Assembly (NCBI GenBank): GCA_003105035.1
Contig: PQAL01000003.1
Location: 186,001-250,000, forward strand
Origin: Anaerolineales bacterium
Lineage (GTDB): Bacteria; Chloroflexota; Anaerolineae; Anaerolineales; UBA4823
Direction of reading: 5' to 3'
Length of the DNA: 64,000 nucleotides
The position numbers and the translations under genes are program-made. This document shows, in pieces, positions 18,983-28,348 of the stretch. The notes beneath the pieces are model-generated. The model was not told the DNA's origin. It saw nothing but the letters and a program-made list of their open reading frames with translations, and did not search any database. Numbering within the stretch: the stretch's first letter is position 1; each line of letters begins with the position of its first letter.

Positions 18983-21900
18983 TGGATCACCTCGTAGATG
19001 ACCGTATTCTCATCCCGGTAGACTTCATTCCAAAAATTACCGACGAACGCCGGGAACTTATCCAGCCCAGAGCCGGGATAGGTGAGCTGCTCCAGCTGCC
19101 CGACCACGATATATCTAACCTGGTACAGGTTCAGGAACTGCTTGACGGTTTGCGTATCGATGGTTGTGTAAAACTCATCCACATCCATAATGCGCTTGGT
19201 CACCCATTCGGGTGGGTTGACGGCGCGTTGTTGCTGCTGGTGCCACTCCCATCCGACCACGCCAGGCAAGCCCGTATTGATGGTGAAACGCGTGTACCAG
19301 CGGTACAGGTTGCGCGAGTTGGCTTCCACGATCACCGACGAACCATGCACGTTTTCCTGCATCCACTGGATGGCGCGGTAATCCTGGCTTAAATCCATCG
19401 CAAGCCCGCGCTGGTTGGCTGGGGTGCTCTCGGTAGTGTTAGTATAATCTTCATAATAAGTCGCATAGGGCATGTAGGCCATGCCATCCAGGGTGTGGGG
19501 GGCGGCAGGCACCCAACGATCCTTGATCTTGGCCATCGTGCCGTACAAGGTGAATAAAAAGGCTGAGAATACCAGGAAAGCAAACCCCACCCGCCAAGCT
19601 CCACGCCAACCGGGCAGCCAGCCCCGCATCGGCTCGAGCAGCCATCCCAAAGCAGCCGCCGCACTCAGGGCAAACAACCCCCAGACCTGCAGGTAAAACT
19701 TAAACACGGTGTTCATGCGGCCAATATCCCCGCGCACCACCACCATCTCGACCATCAAAGTGATAAGCAGGCCGGTCCCCACCCAGAAGAGCACCAGGCG
19801 CTTCACGTCAGGCAGCCCAGGCCGTAAGAGCAACACCCCGGCCCATGCCGCCAGTGGCAGGATGACCCAGACCATGGCAGCGCCTCGCCCAATGGGAAGC
19901 TTGCTTAGGAAAGGCATGGCTTCGATCCCAGGAATCTTGATGCTCACCAGCAAGCAAGCCAGTATGAGCAGCACAATCCCGGCAATGATCAGCCCGGCGT
20001 ATTTCTCCAGCTTGCGCAGTGAGGCCAGGGGCGTATTGGCCATCCACTCGCGCGTCTCCCATACCATCCAGGAGACAATGACGAACAGGAACAAGCCCCA
20101 ATGGGTTAAATAGGACCACAAGGGGGTATGCGTACCCGTCCAGGGGATGACGGCAGAGTATGGTTGGGCATACCATAAGCGGTAAGGTAGATATAAAGCG
20201 TAGGATAAGACCGCCAGGAGCAATATGCCTGCCCCAGCAATGAGCAAACGTTTTAAGGTCAGGCTGACCTGGGGAAGCCAGGTGAAACGCTGTCGATCGG
20301 CATACCGAAAAAGGGCATAGCCAAGGACGAGCATCCCAATGGGCAGGTAGGCATAAATATCAGAGAGATTGGTGGGGTAAAGGGCGCCGATCGCCAGGCC
20401 ACCCAACAGCAAGCTCAGTAAGCCTGCCCCACGACTGCTCGAATGAGCTTTACCCAGCAGCACCGCCACAGCCCAGGCAAGAGCCAACATGGCGATGGCC
20501 ATGGCGATCATGTGGGCATGCAAGTCGCCATACAGGAAGGTGAACAGGGGAAATTCAGTGATTGGTTCAACGTCATTCGGGGCAGGGATAGCCCGGCTTG
20601 GTAGCCAATACCAATCAGCTAGGCCATAAGGTAGCTGGGCGCCGTGGAACAGGTTGTTCCATATTCCCACAGGCAGACCGGCCAGGCGAGTGAGCAGGGG
20701 CGTCGTGTCGGTCACTCCACCCTGAACACCCAGCTGCTCCCAGCCCTTGAGAAACATGCGCAGGGTGCCCAGGTTGCCGACGATGGTCATGCCGACCGCC
20801 GAAGCTACCCCGATCCAATACGGCCGGCTGGTGGAAGCTTCAGGCGGCTGGTCACCATCAGTGGCGGCCGGGTCATCAGGCTGCTCGACTCCCTGTGAAC
20901 GAGGGTGACTGAGGTTGTAGCCAATGCAGAAGGCTCCCATGGCAACTAGGCTGAACAGGGTGGGGAGGATCAGGTTGTAGGCAATGGAGGGCACGATGCC
21001 CAGCCACTTGACCAGCACACCGACGAAGACAAAACCCCAGTAGTAATAATTCATATAGCCACCAGCGTACCAGGGGTCATAAGGCGGGAAGGAACTGCTC
21101 TTCAGGATGGCGTTGAAGTAAGAAAAGTCCATCGGCTTTTCCCCACCCTTCCACGGGTGCCACAGGTCGGGGTTACCCAGCCGGACGAGCAGGAAGGCCA
21201 CGAAAAATACCAGGAAAAGCCCTTCAATGATCAAGAAATACTTGCGCCGCGAGCGCCATTCCTCGCGCAGCTCGACCCGCTGACGGTACGCCAGATAGAT
21301 CCCCACCGCGGCCATGATCAGGATGACCAGGGTAATGGTCAGGCGGCTGAAGGAGATATTGACCGAGCCAGCCAGCCAGGTAAGGTAAGCCAGGATCAGC
21401 ATGCCTGCCGTACGGGCCAGGGGGTAACCGCGATCCCGCAAGCCTGGCAGGGTAATGCGCAACAGGGGATAGGTCAGCAACCCCAGGACAGCTACGCTCA
21501 GGTACCATACTATTACTGCAAGGATCTGGTAGCGATTTTGCGGGGCCTGTGGATCAAACAGCTGTGACCAGGTGCCCCCAATGGTCTGCAGGTACAGGCG
21601 TACCTCAGGGAGAATCAAATTTGCCGGGTGGTAGGCAGCCTTCTTGGGCGTGATCCGCACGATCTCGCCGAAATTCGCCTGGCTGAGTATCTGGCGCATC
21701 TGATCGGAATTGTAGCTGCTGGTCTTTTTGAAGACCAACACCTTGGGATGGTCGTAAACCGTGAAAGCTTCCTCGGCAAATTGGTCGTTGACGCTGAACG
21801 GACCGATCGTTGGATCAGATTGGAAGATCGCCACAAGCTCGAAACCCAGCTTGCCCTGGAACAACCCGGGTTCGGCCACGCTGTAGCACCAGCCGATATC

Positions 21901-24537
21901 CTTGTCATCCGGGCAGCCCAGCAGGTAGCGATAATGCAAACTGCTCATTGGAAAACGCTCAGGCAGGCGTGGTAGCGAGCCCCATTGGCGATTGGAGCTG
22001 ATCAGGATGTACTCGGTGCGGTCATACACGTCGATGAAATGCTCAAGCTTGTCGGCATTATCATCGGTGTACATGTTAAAGTTCAGGCCGGGGGTATAGA
22101 TTCCGCCAAAAGGATCGTAGCCATCCACCCGCAAGGGCAGGCCATCATCCCAATCGCCTTCATTCGCAATGGCTGAGCCCTGGACGGTGAGTCTACCCTC
22201 TCCAGAAACCAACGCCAGGGAAAGGTTGTAATTCCGGCCAGCCTCCAGCACAAGGGGCGTATCCAGCGTCATGGTATAGCCCGTACCAGCGCCGAAATCC
22301 GCAGTCAGGCTGGCAGTTACCGGCGGTTGAGACTCCTCGCCCGAAGCGATGCTGATCTGGATTGTTTGCTGGCCCTGAGCTGGGGTCTGATCCACCAGTT
22401 GGCTCAGAGAGATTGACTCCAGGGAACCATCGACCTGGATCGGCAAGGATACTGTAAATTCAGAACCAGGCTGGATCAGGCACTGGGTGGGTGTGGGGAT
22501 GGACTGCACGGTTTTAACACCAGCAGTTAGAATGGTCAGTTCAAGCGGACCGCAGGCGTTCAGTACCCGGGAGGAATCCGGCGTGGTGAGCATCAGCGTG
22601 TACTCGGCACCAGCCTTGACTGGCAGGGGTGTAGCTAGTGCCAAGATTTCTTTACTCGAGAAGGAGATTCCAGATCGAGACGGGGTGACCATCTCAGATG
22701 ACTGGCTTAACGGTACCTCACCGGTTGTGCTAAAAACGAATACGTCCAGTGCTACCGGCTGGGCCAGCTCGTTGGCAACATGCCCGAGGGCAACCTCGTT
22801 CACGGTACCGCTTTCATGAGCAGTAAATACGGTCTGGTATGGCAAATCAGCCTGGATGGTGATGCCATACGGGATTGAGAGCGGCTGGTTGTACTCCCCG
22901 CTCCCGGTTTGGATGTGCAGGTTGATCGGTCCAGGGATATTCTGGTAAATCCAATCAGAGGCAGCCACGCGCGTGATGGGACGGGCATAGATCAGGCTGA
23001 ACCCCAAGGCCCAGAGGAGCGTGGCGACCAATACGAGGGCTCCCCCCAGGATTGCAACGGGCTTTGCCCACTTCACAGCTGCGGGTTGATGCTCGTCTTC
23101 CGGAGATGTCGCTCCTCCCCGTTTACGGCGCCGGAGATTCCATAATTCCACCAGTCCCCAGGCAGCATAGATGGTCAGGATGGGATAAGTGGGCATCTGA
23201 TAACGCATGGTCGGGTTAAACTGCATCGACTGCCAGACGAAATAAAACCCTCCCCATGACCAGAGCACAACATGTCGCTGCCAGTCTCCTTTGAGCATGC
23301 GCCAGCCCGCCCACAGGAAGCCGAAAGCAGCCAATATCGCCAGGGGAATACCCAAACCCCATTCCGCCATGTTTTGGGCTGAAAACCAGATCGGTCGGCG
23401 GGCCCATTGCAGCGAAGGTGGAAAGTCGATGTCACCGGCCGCCTGGGCACGCTGCTCACGGATATTGGACACCCACTGCGGGTTGGGACGCACCCCAAGG
23501 AACCCAGGTCCCAGGAAGGCATAGGGTTGGAAAAGTCGAAATACCAGTATGCTCACAACGGCTGCAATACCCAGGTACACAAACGCATTAATCAGCCAGC
23601 GCGAGCGCTCGGCAGCGGGCTTGCGGAAGATCACCACCGCATAAGCCACCGGAAGCACAAAGGCCACCGGTGCGGCGCTTAATTTGGAAGCGACAGCGCA
23701 ACCCAGGGCAATCCCAAAAGCAATCGACGGGCCAAAATAGGGCTGCTTGATGAAGTCGGCGATACGGGCAGACGTTGATAGGGGAGCATTGCCCCGCTGG
23801 CCCTCAGCGGGACCTTCCGGCGAGTCTTCACCAGGTTCAGGCTGTTGAACAACGACTTTCCCATTCAACAGGCTGATGCACACGGCAAAATAAACCGCCA
23901 GCAGGGTAAAGAAGCTGAAGAAGGTATCCATGGTGAAGAAGTGCGACTGCTGGATGTTCAGCACCGTGAAGGCAGCAAAAGCTGCCGCCAGGAGGCCCAC
24001 CGACCGGCTGAACAGGCGCTTCCCAATCAGGTATACCAAGACGACCGACGACAGATCGATAATTGCAGAAAGGATTCTGCCGACGATGGTCATCTCATTG
24101 AAGCCGGAATGACCGTACACCCACTCCACAATATAGCGGGTGATGAACATCGGTAGCGTACCGTAAACATAAAACGAATGGCCGCGGTTATTGGGGTTGA
24201 GAGGCGAGCAGGAGGCATCGAAATAGCCGCCCCAATTCTTGCAATCCGGGTAAGCATCAGGGTATTGCGCCCGCCAGGAATTGTTTACCGTGTTGGGAGG
24301 CGTCCCCAACTCGGCATCGGGCGTGTCGATTGGGGCGATATCCGTCCCAACCCAGATCAGGAAACGCTCATCCGGGTGTAGATATTGGAATTCACCCCAC
24401 TGGATACCGATAAAACGAAAAGCCGCGCCGATCAAGAGCACGAATACCAGCAGGATGTCGTAGATCAGGGGGGTGACCCAACGAGCTCTTTTCTGCTGGA
24501 CAGGCAACTGTGATGAAGAGGGAACGGCTTCAGTCAT
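18979..24537 (-). CDS. GT39-type glycosyltransferase fused to a DUF2298 (Chlor_Arch_YYY) domain
   Basis: At 1852 residues this is the largest protein in the window. Residues 20-520 are a GT39/PMT-like membrane domain with an acidic first-loop motif (LHPDERF, D56-E57). Residues about 530-835 are beta-rich, without helices, and probably extracytoplasmic; 836-985 resemble the soluble tail of GT39 proteins. From about 1000 to the end is a complete DUF2298 domain with NYYYWGF near 1162 and MNTVFKFYLQVW later. The frame is intact. Its ends overlap or adjoin other GT-C genes. A natural fusion of a sugar transferase with a YYY domain implies the YYY domain acts on the same substrate, but this is inference. 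Confidence 0.9.
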   Translation of the reverse strand: MTEAVPSSSQLPVQQKRARWVTPLIYDILLVFVLLIGAAFRFIGIQWGEFQYLHPDERFLIWVGTDIAPIDTPDAELGTPPNTVNNSWRAQYPDAYPDCKNWGGYFDASCSPLNPNNRGHSFYVYGTLPMFITRYIVEWVYGHSGFNEMTIVGRILSAIIDLSSVVLVYLIGKRLFSRSVGLLAAAFAAFTVLNIQQSHFFTMDTFFSFFTLLAVYFAVCISLLNGKVVVQQPEPGEDSPEGPAEGQRGNAPLSTSARIADFIKQPYFGPSIAFGIALGCAVASKLSAAPVAFVLPVAYAVVIFRKPAAERSRWLINAFVYLGIAAVVSILVFRLFQPYAFLGPGFLGVRPNPQWVSNIREQRAQAAGDIDFPPSLQWARRPIWFSAQNMAEWGLGIPLAILAAFGFLWAGWRMLKGDWQRHVVLWSWGGFYFVWQSMQFNPTMRYQMPTYPILTIYAAWGLVELWNLRRRKRGGATSPEDEHQPAAVKWAKPVAILGGALVLVATLLWALGFSLIYARPITRVAASDWIYQNIPGPINLHIQTGSGEYNQPLSIPYGITIQADLPYQTVFTAHESGTVNEVALGHVANELAQPVALDVFVFSTTGEVPLSQSSEMVTPSRSGISFSSKEILALATPLPVKAGAEYTLMLTTPDSSRVLNACGPLELTILTAGVKTVQSIPTPTQCLIQPGSEFTVSLPIQVDGSLESISLSQLVDQTPAQGQQTIQISIASGEESQPPVTASLTADFGAGTGYTMTLDTPLVLEAGRNYNLSLALVSGEGRLTVQGSAIANEGDWDDGLPLRVDGYDPFGGIYTPGLNFNMYTDDNADKLEHFIDVYDRTEYILISSNRQWGSLPRLPERFPMSSLHYRYLLGCPDDKDIGWCYSVAEPGLFQGKLGFELVAIFQSDPTIGPFSVNDQFAEEAFTVYDHPKVLVFKKTSSYNSDQMRQILSQANFGEIVRITPKKAAYHPANLILPEVRLYLQTIGGTWSQLFDPQAPQNRYQILAVIVWYLSVAVLGLLTYPLLRITLPGLRDRGYPLARTAGMLILAYLTWLAGSVNISFSRLTITLVILIMAAVGIYLAYRQRVELREEWRSRRKYFLIIEGLFLVFFVAFLLVRLGNPDLWHPWKGGEKPMDFSYFNAILKSSSFPPYDPWYAGGYMNYYYWGFVFVGVLVKWLGIVPSIAYNLILPTLFSLVAMGAFCIGYNLSHPRSQGVEQPDDPAATDGDQPPEASTSRPYWIGVASAVGMTIVGNLGTLRMFLKGWEQLGVQGGVTDTTPLLTRLAGLPVGIWNNLFHGAQLPYGLADWYWLPSRAIPAPNDVEPITEFPLFTFLYGDLHAHMIAMAIAMLALAWAVAVLLGKAHSSSRGAGLLSLLLGGLAIGALYPTNLSDIYAYLPIGMLVLGYALFRYADRQRFTWLPQVSLTLKRLLIAGAGILLLAVLSYALYLPYRLWYAQPYSAVIPWTGTHTPLWSYLTHWGLFLFVIVSWMVWETREWMANTPLASLRKLEKYAGLIIAGIVLLILACLLVSIKIPGIEAMPFLSKLPIGRGAAMVWVILPLAAWAGVLLLRPGLPDVKRLVLFWVGTGLLITLMVEMVVVRGDIGRMNTVFKFYLQVWGLFALSAAAALGWLLEPMRGWLPGWRGAWRVGFAFLVFSAFLFTLYGTMAKIKDRWVPAAPHTLDGMAYMPYATYYEDYTNTTESTPANQRGLAMDLSQDYRAIQWMQENVHGSSVIVEANSRNLYRWYTRFTINTGLPGVVGWEWHQQQQRAVNPPEWVTKRIMDVDEFYTTIDTQTVKQFLNLYQVRYIVVGQLEQLTYPGSGLDKFPAFVGNFWNEVYRDENTVIYEVIQ

Positions 24538-24581
24538 AATCTAGGTAAATAATAATCCTGTGAATTTCCTGAGCGTTATCC

Positions 24582-26777
24582 TCAGGGAATCACCACTCCT
24601 CCCGGTCCAGGTACTGCACCTGGACTCGATGACGCCTTTGGAACCATGTAGATGTAGAAATCCTTTCCAACCTGCGAATTGTAACTGGAGACCGTCCCAT
24701 GAGGGAACAATTCGTATAGCAGTTTAAGGTCAGCTTGGTCTTGTGGATTGATGATGAACAGCTTCGGCTGGGGGAAGTTGACAGTGTTATCAATTTGGTC
24801 AGGCATGATAGCCATATCCCGGGTAGGGTCACCGGCATTCATGCCCACCAGGCGCGTGTCCACCCAGTATGGATAAGGGACCACATAGGCATTGTTCATC
24901 CCGCCATACAGCTCGCCAAAATCACGGATGACGCTACCCATCTCGGAGCTATTGATGGAGGCCAGCACATAAGCCCGTTGGTACTGGTTGAAAACTAAGT
25001 CATAATTCCCCAGGGCGGAGAAGAAAATGAGCGCAATCGCAAGCCCCCACGAAAACCTTGACCCGCTTTTGGAAGGCATGCGTTGCTCAATACCCGACAT
25101 CAACCCATCCAGGGCAATGGCAATGATGACAAAAACCGGCACAATGGCGCCTCCCGCCCGGTTCAAAGCCGGGTTCTCGTCCGGAAAGGCCAAAGATAGT
25201 ATGGATGGCAGCATCAACACCGGTACTGAGATGAGCAAGGCTAGGTCTTGCCAGGTACGCCTGCGGATGTAGCGTACCAGCAGCAAGACCACACCGAGGA
25301 AGTACAGGGCTGCGGAGATAACATCCAGGGCCGGGCTGTTGGTCACCGAGTGGACCCAGATATTACCGTCCGACCAGAAGAACATGGTGGATGCGTTCCA
25401 TAAGTTCTTAATGAAAATCAGCAAGGCGGGGCCAGGCAAAGAACGCTCAGATTCCCCCAGGCGTGAAAAAGCCCGGTAGTCAAAAAGGGAGGGATATTCG
25501 ATCGCAAAGCGTAGCAGGGGCAGGAAGACAAGCAGGGAAATCAGGATCAGCACCATTAGCCCGGTAAATACCTGTAGCCTGCGGCCCCGGGCCTGAGGGT
25601 GAAGCAAGAACAGGCCAACAACGATCAACACGAGAATGGGCAAGATGCGGATGGGCGTGTAGCCGTGCAAGCCAATCCCCAGGGCCAAGCCCGACAGGAT
25701 GAAATCGTTGCGCCTGCCAGTACGCAGGCCACGCATCAAGTAAAACAAGGTCGGAGCGACAAATAGCGGGTAGAGCGGGAAGCGTAGTCCGACACGGGAA
25801 ATCACATTCGGCCAGTAACCAATGCCCGCAAACAGTAAGGCGAACAGTCCCACCCGGCGGTTGCCCAGCTCCTTACCCAGCAAGTAAACGAACGGCAGGG
25901 TAAGTAACCCCACCAGAACGGTGCCGATCTTCAGGCTCAGATAGGTATAGCCGGTGTGCAGCAGCTTGATGATCCCTGCCGTCAGGTACATTTGAATAGC
26001 TTCTCGCCCGGTATTGCGCGGGAAGAAGATCTGCGTTTGCCCATGGAGCACATCCCAAATATCCAGCAGCTTCTCGGCATGATCGCTGACCATCTCCGGG
26101 GGCACCTGGGTAATGCGGAAGGTGCGGAAGAAGACCACCAGCGCTAACACGGCAATGACGAGTAAAGCCCAACTGGAGATGGAGAACTTCCACGGAAAGT
26201 GCAGGTGATCCTTGAGCCACTGCCACCACCCCTTGAATGGCAGCTCTCCCTGCCAGAAAGCCAGGCAGGTAAATATCACCGCCAGAAGCCATACAGAGAC
26301 ATTGAGGACGGTGAAACGGTTTCCCCCGAGGAGCAGGAAGGCTACCAGGGCCAGGGGCAGACTGATGATCAGCCAGCGAGAACGCACGCGATAATCTTCG
26401 GGGTGATCTTCGGGCTCGGGCAGCTCGGCCGGCGCCCACTCGCCTTTCCATACTGCCCACACCAGCACGCCTGCCGCGAGTAAGTACAGGATCACGCCCG
26501 GGATCCACTGCCGGTTGGGGCGGGGAAGCAGGGATAATTGGGCCACCAGAGCCAACCCGAGGGCCAGCAAGGAGCGCCAGGGGAGCTCGAGGTGTGAGCG
26601 GGGCAGCACACGGGCCTGGGTTGAATCAGCCAGCAACTCCATCTGCTCAGGACGTTCTATGGATTGTTCAGTACTTTCTGGGGATGTTTGGGGGGCAGGT
26701 TCAGCGGCGGGAATTGCCAGTGGCTTCCCGTGCAGCAGGGATTTAAGGTAATCCAGAACCGTTGGTTCACGGTTCAT
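24582..26777 (-). CDS. GT39-family integral membrane glycosyltransferase
   Basis: This 731-residue protein has a soluble proline- and glutamate-rich N-terminus (about 65 residues), a block of helices and then a GT39/PMT core. The core has an acidic loop motif (MVSDHAEKLLD), a long run of helices, and a C-terminal extracytoplasmic domain ending in a proline/glycine-rich tail. It should use a polyprenyl-phosphate sugar. The ATG overlaps the stop of the upstream methyltransferase (ATGA), and the next GT39-DUF2298 gene begins 44 bases downstream, so all belong to one transcript. The sugar and acceptor are unknown. Confidence 0.85.
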   Translation of the reverse strand: MNREPTVLDYLKSLLHGKPLAIPAAEPAPQTSPESTEQSIERPEQMELLADSTQARVLPRSHLELPWRSLLALGLALVAQLSLLPRPNRQWIPGVILYLLAAGVLVWAVWKGEWAPAELPEPEDHPEDYRVRSRWLIISLPLALVAFLLLGGNRFTVLNVSVWLLAVIFTCLAFWQGELPFKGWWQWLKDHLHFPWKFSISSWALLVIAVLALVVFFRTFRITQVPPEMVSDHAEKLLDIWDVLHGQTQIFFPRNTGREAIQMYLTAGIIKLLHTGYTYLSLKIGTVLVGLLTLPFVYLLGKELGNRRVGLFALLFAGIGYWPNVISRVGLRFPLYPLFVAPTLFYLMRGLRTGRRNDFILSGLALGIGLHGYTPIRILPILVLIVVGLFLLHPQARGRRLQVFTGLMVLILISLLVFLPLLRFAIEYPSLFDYRAFSRLGESERSLPGPALLIFIKNLWNASTMFFWSDGNIWVHSVTNSPALDVISAALYFLGVVLLLVRYIRRRTWQDLALLISVPVLMLPSILSLAFPDENPALNRAGGAIVPVFVIIAIALDGLMSGIEQRMPSKSGSRFSWGLAIALIFFSALGNYDLVFNQYQRAYVLASINSSEMGSVIRDFGELYGGMNNAYVVPYPYWVDTRLVGMNAGDPTRDMAIMPDQIDNTVNFPQPKLFIINPQDQADLKLLYELFPHGTVSSYNSQVGKDFYIYMVPKASSSPGAVPGPGGVVIP

Positions 26778-27514
26778 TCTTTCGCCGCCACCACAATCAG
26801 GCTTTCACCCATACGAAGGGGAATAATACTCCATCCAAGAACAGCTTGCAAGCCCCCCGGCAGGCCAAAGAACAGCTTCTGCAGGGCGGTGGGGATGACT
26901 GGGAAATAAGGAGCATCCCAAAACCCATCGGAAAAGGCCTTTACCACCCGAAACTGGTTGAGACGCAAGCAGGCCAGCCATTCCTCGGGAGGCTTCAGGT
27001 TGATGTGGGTGGGATCCTGATACCCAATCCAGCCTGGGCCTTTCCTTTTCCGCATGGGCGAGCTCAAGTTAGGAGTGGCAAGGATGAGCGCACCGCCAGG
27101 CTTCAATACGCGGCTCATTTCGGCGATGGCTTGCTCAGGATGCTGCAGATGCTCCACCACATGCTTGGCTATCACGATTTCAAAAGAGGCCGGTGGAAAG
27201 GTAAAGCAATCATCGGCGGAAAGGACCGCAAAGTGCCCACCAGGCACATTCAGCTTCGCCTTGGCTAACGCCCATGGGTTGATATCGGTGCCATACACAC
27301 CATAGTGCTCTGCCAGCCAGGAGAGCAGGTGGCCCATACCGCAGCCCAGCTCCAGTACGGCACCCCTGGCAGGCCCAAAGCGGCATGCCAGATGAGCATA
27401 ATATCGGTTTGACCACCAATACTGGCTGTAACGCTTGAAGTTCACCCCAGCGTAAGGACCGGTTGAAAAGTAATCCTGATTAAACGGCTGGGTGCCGGGA
27501 GCAATCTGGCTCAT
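26774..27514 (-). CDS. Class I SAM-dependent methyltransferase
   Basis: This 246-residue protein has the SAM-binding glycine motif VLELGCGMGH, the acidic end of strand 2 (YGTDINPWAL), and the post-I motif IVIAKHVVEHLQHPEQA typical of Methyltransf_11 proteins. The C-terminal 40 residues are hydrophobic and may touch the membrane. It overlaps the downstream GT39 gene by four bases and follows another methyltransferase by six. Its substrate is probably a sugar, lipid or glycan made by the same cluster. Confidence 0.88.
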   Translation of the reverse strand: MSQIAPGTQPFNQDYFSTGPYAGVNFKRYSQYWWSNRYYAHLACRFGPARGAVLELGCGMGHLLSWLAEHYGVYGTDINPWALAKAKLNVPGGHFAVLSADDCFTFPPASFEIVIAKHVVEHLQHPEQAIAEMSRVLKPGGALILATPNLSSPMRKRKGPGWIGYQDPTHINLKPPEEWLACLRLNQFRVVKAFSDGFWDAPYFPVIPTALQKLFFGLPGGLQAVLGWSIIPLRMGESLIVVAAKE

Positions 27515-27520
27515 GGGTTA

Positions 27521-28306
27521 TCAGGTGCTCCGCGCAACAAAGAAGGTGAACGTACCCTCAGGATCAGGCTGGGCGATGGCATAGCGGCGTACATAACGCT
27601 CGGTAAAGAACAGGTTCCAGCGGTAAGGGGCGATGATCCAGTGCCCCGTGAGGGCATGTGGAAGTAACGTGGGCCCACCTAGGTAATGGCCCCACTCGAG
27701 GGTGCGCATAGCTTGGGGAGAAAAATAATGCCACCACTTCTCAAGTTTAAAGCCTGCCCCCTCCAGCCAGGTTTGCCAGGTTTCAGGCCATACGGCATGT
27801 TCAACACGCGACATGCGCCTGAACCAGGCAGTGTAGGCCTGTCCAGCGCCTTTTAAGGCAATTTTACCCAGCAAGCGGGGTATGGAAAGCTCACTCAGGT
27901 AGAGCGGGTTAGGCACGCAAAACAGGAAAATAGCCCCGGTTGCCATCACCCGCCTGAGTTCAGCCAGCACCTGCTGCACATGTGGGATGTGTTCCATGAC
28001 CGAATTGCTGACCGCGCTGGAGAAATAGCCTTCTGGGAACGGTATCCGGCCGCCATCCGCCTGCACTAGTGACTTATAGCCACCATATTTCCTCGCCTGG
28101 TGGATAGGCCCGGTCCATGGGTCAAGCCCAACATCCAATTTACGCTCGAAGGTGATGCTGGCAAAATGTCCATCGCCACAGCCCAGGTCGAGGGTGGGTG
28201 AAGTCAGCTCAAACTGCTGGTAAAATTCAGCCTCCACAGCCCTGAGCATGGCCCGAAAATAGGGCAGCTCACGCAGGTTTAGCCAGAGGAAATCAGGGTG
28301 GGTCAT
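27521..28306 (-). CDS. Class I SAM-dependent methyltransferase
   Basis: This 261-residue protein has SAM motif I (LDLGCGDGHFAS) and a VMEHIPHVQQVLAELRRVM segment like its downstream neighbour, but the two differ outside the core. Its later residues (LGGPTLLPHALTGHW) are not typical of small-molecule methyltransferases, and substrate is not predictable. It sits between a GT4 glycosyltransferase and the second methyltransferase, consistent with decoration of a glycan or lipid carrier. Confidence 0.85.
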   Translation of the reverse strand: MTHPDFLWLNLRELPYFRAMLRAVEAEFYQQFELTSPTLDLGCGDGHFASITFERKLDVGLDPWTGPIHQARKYGGYKSLVQADGGRIPFPEGYFSSAVSNSVMEHIPHVQQVLAELRRVMATGAIFLFCVPNPLYLSELSIPRLLGKIALKGAGQAYTAWFRRMSRVEHAVWPETWQTWLEGAGFKLEKWWHYFSPQAMRTLEWGHYLGGPTLLPHALTGHWIIAPYRWNLFFTERYVRRYAIAQPDPEGTFTFFVARST

Positions 28307-28348
28307 GTGAAAATCACCAGGATAGTGGGGCGATCACATCATCAGGGA

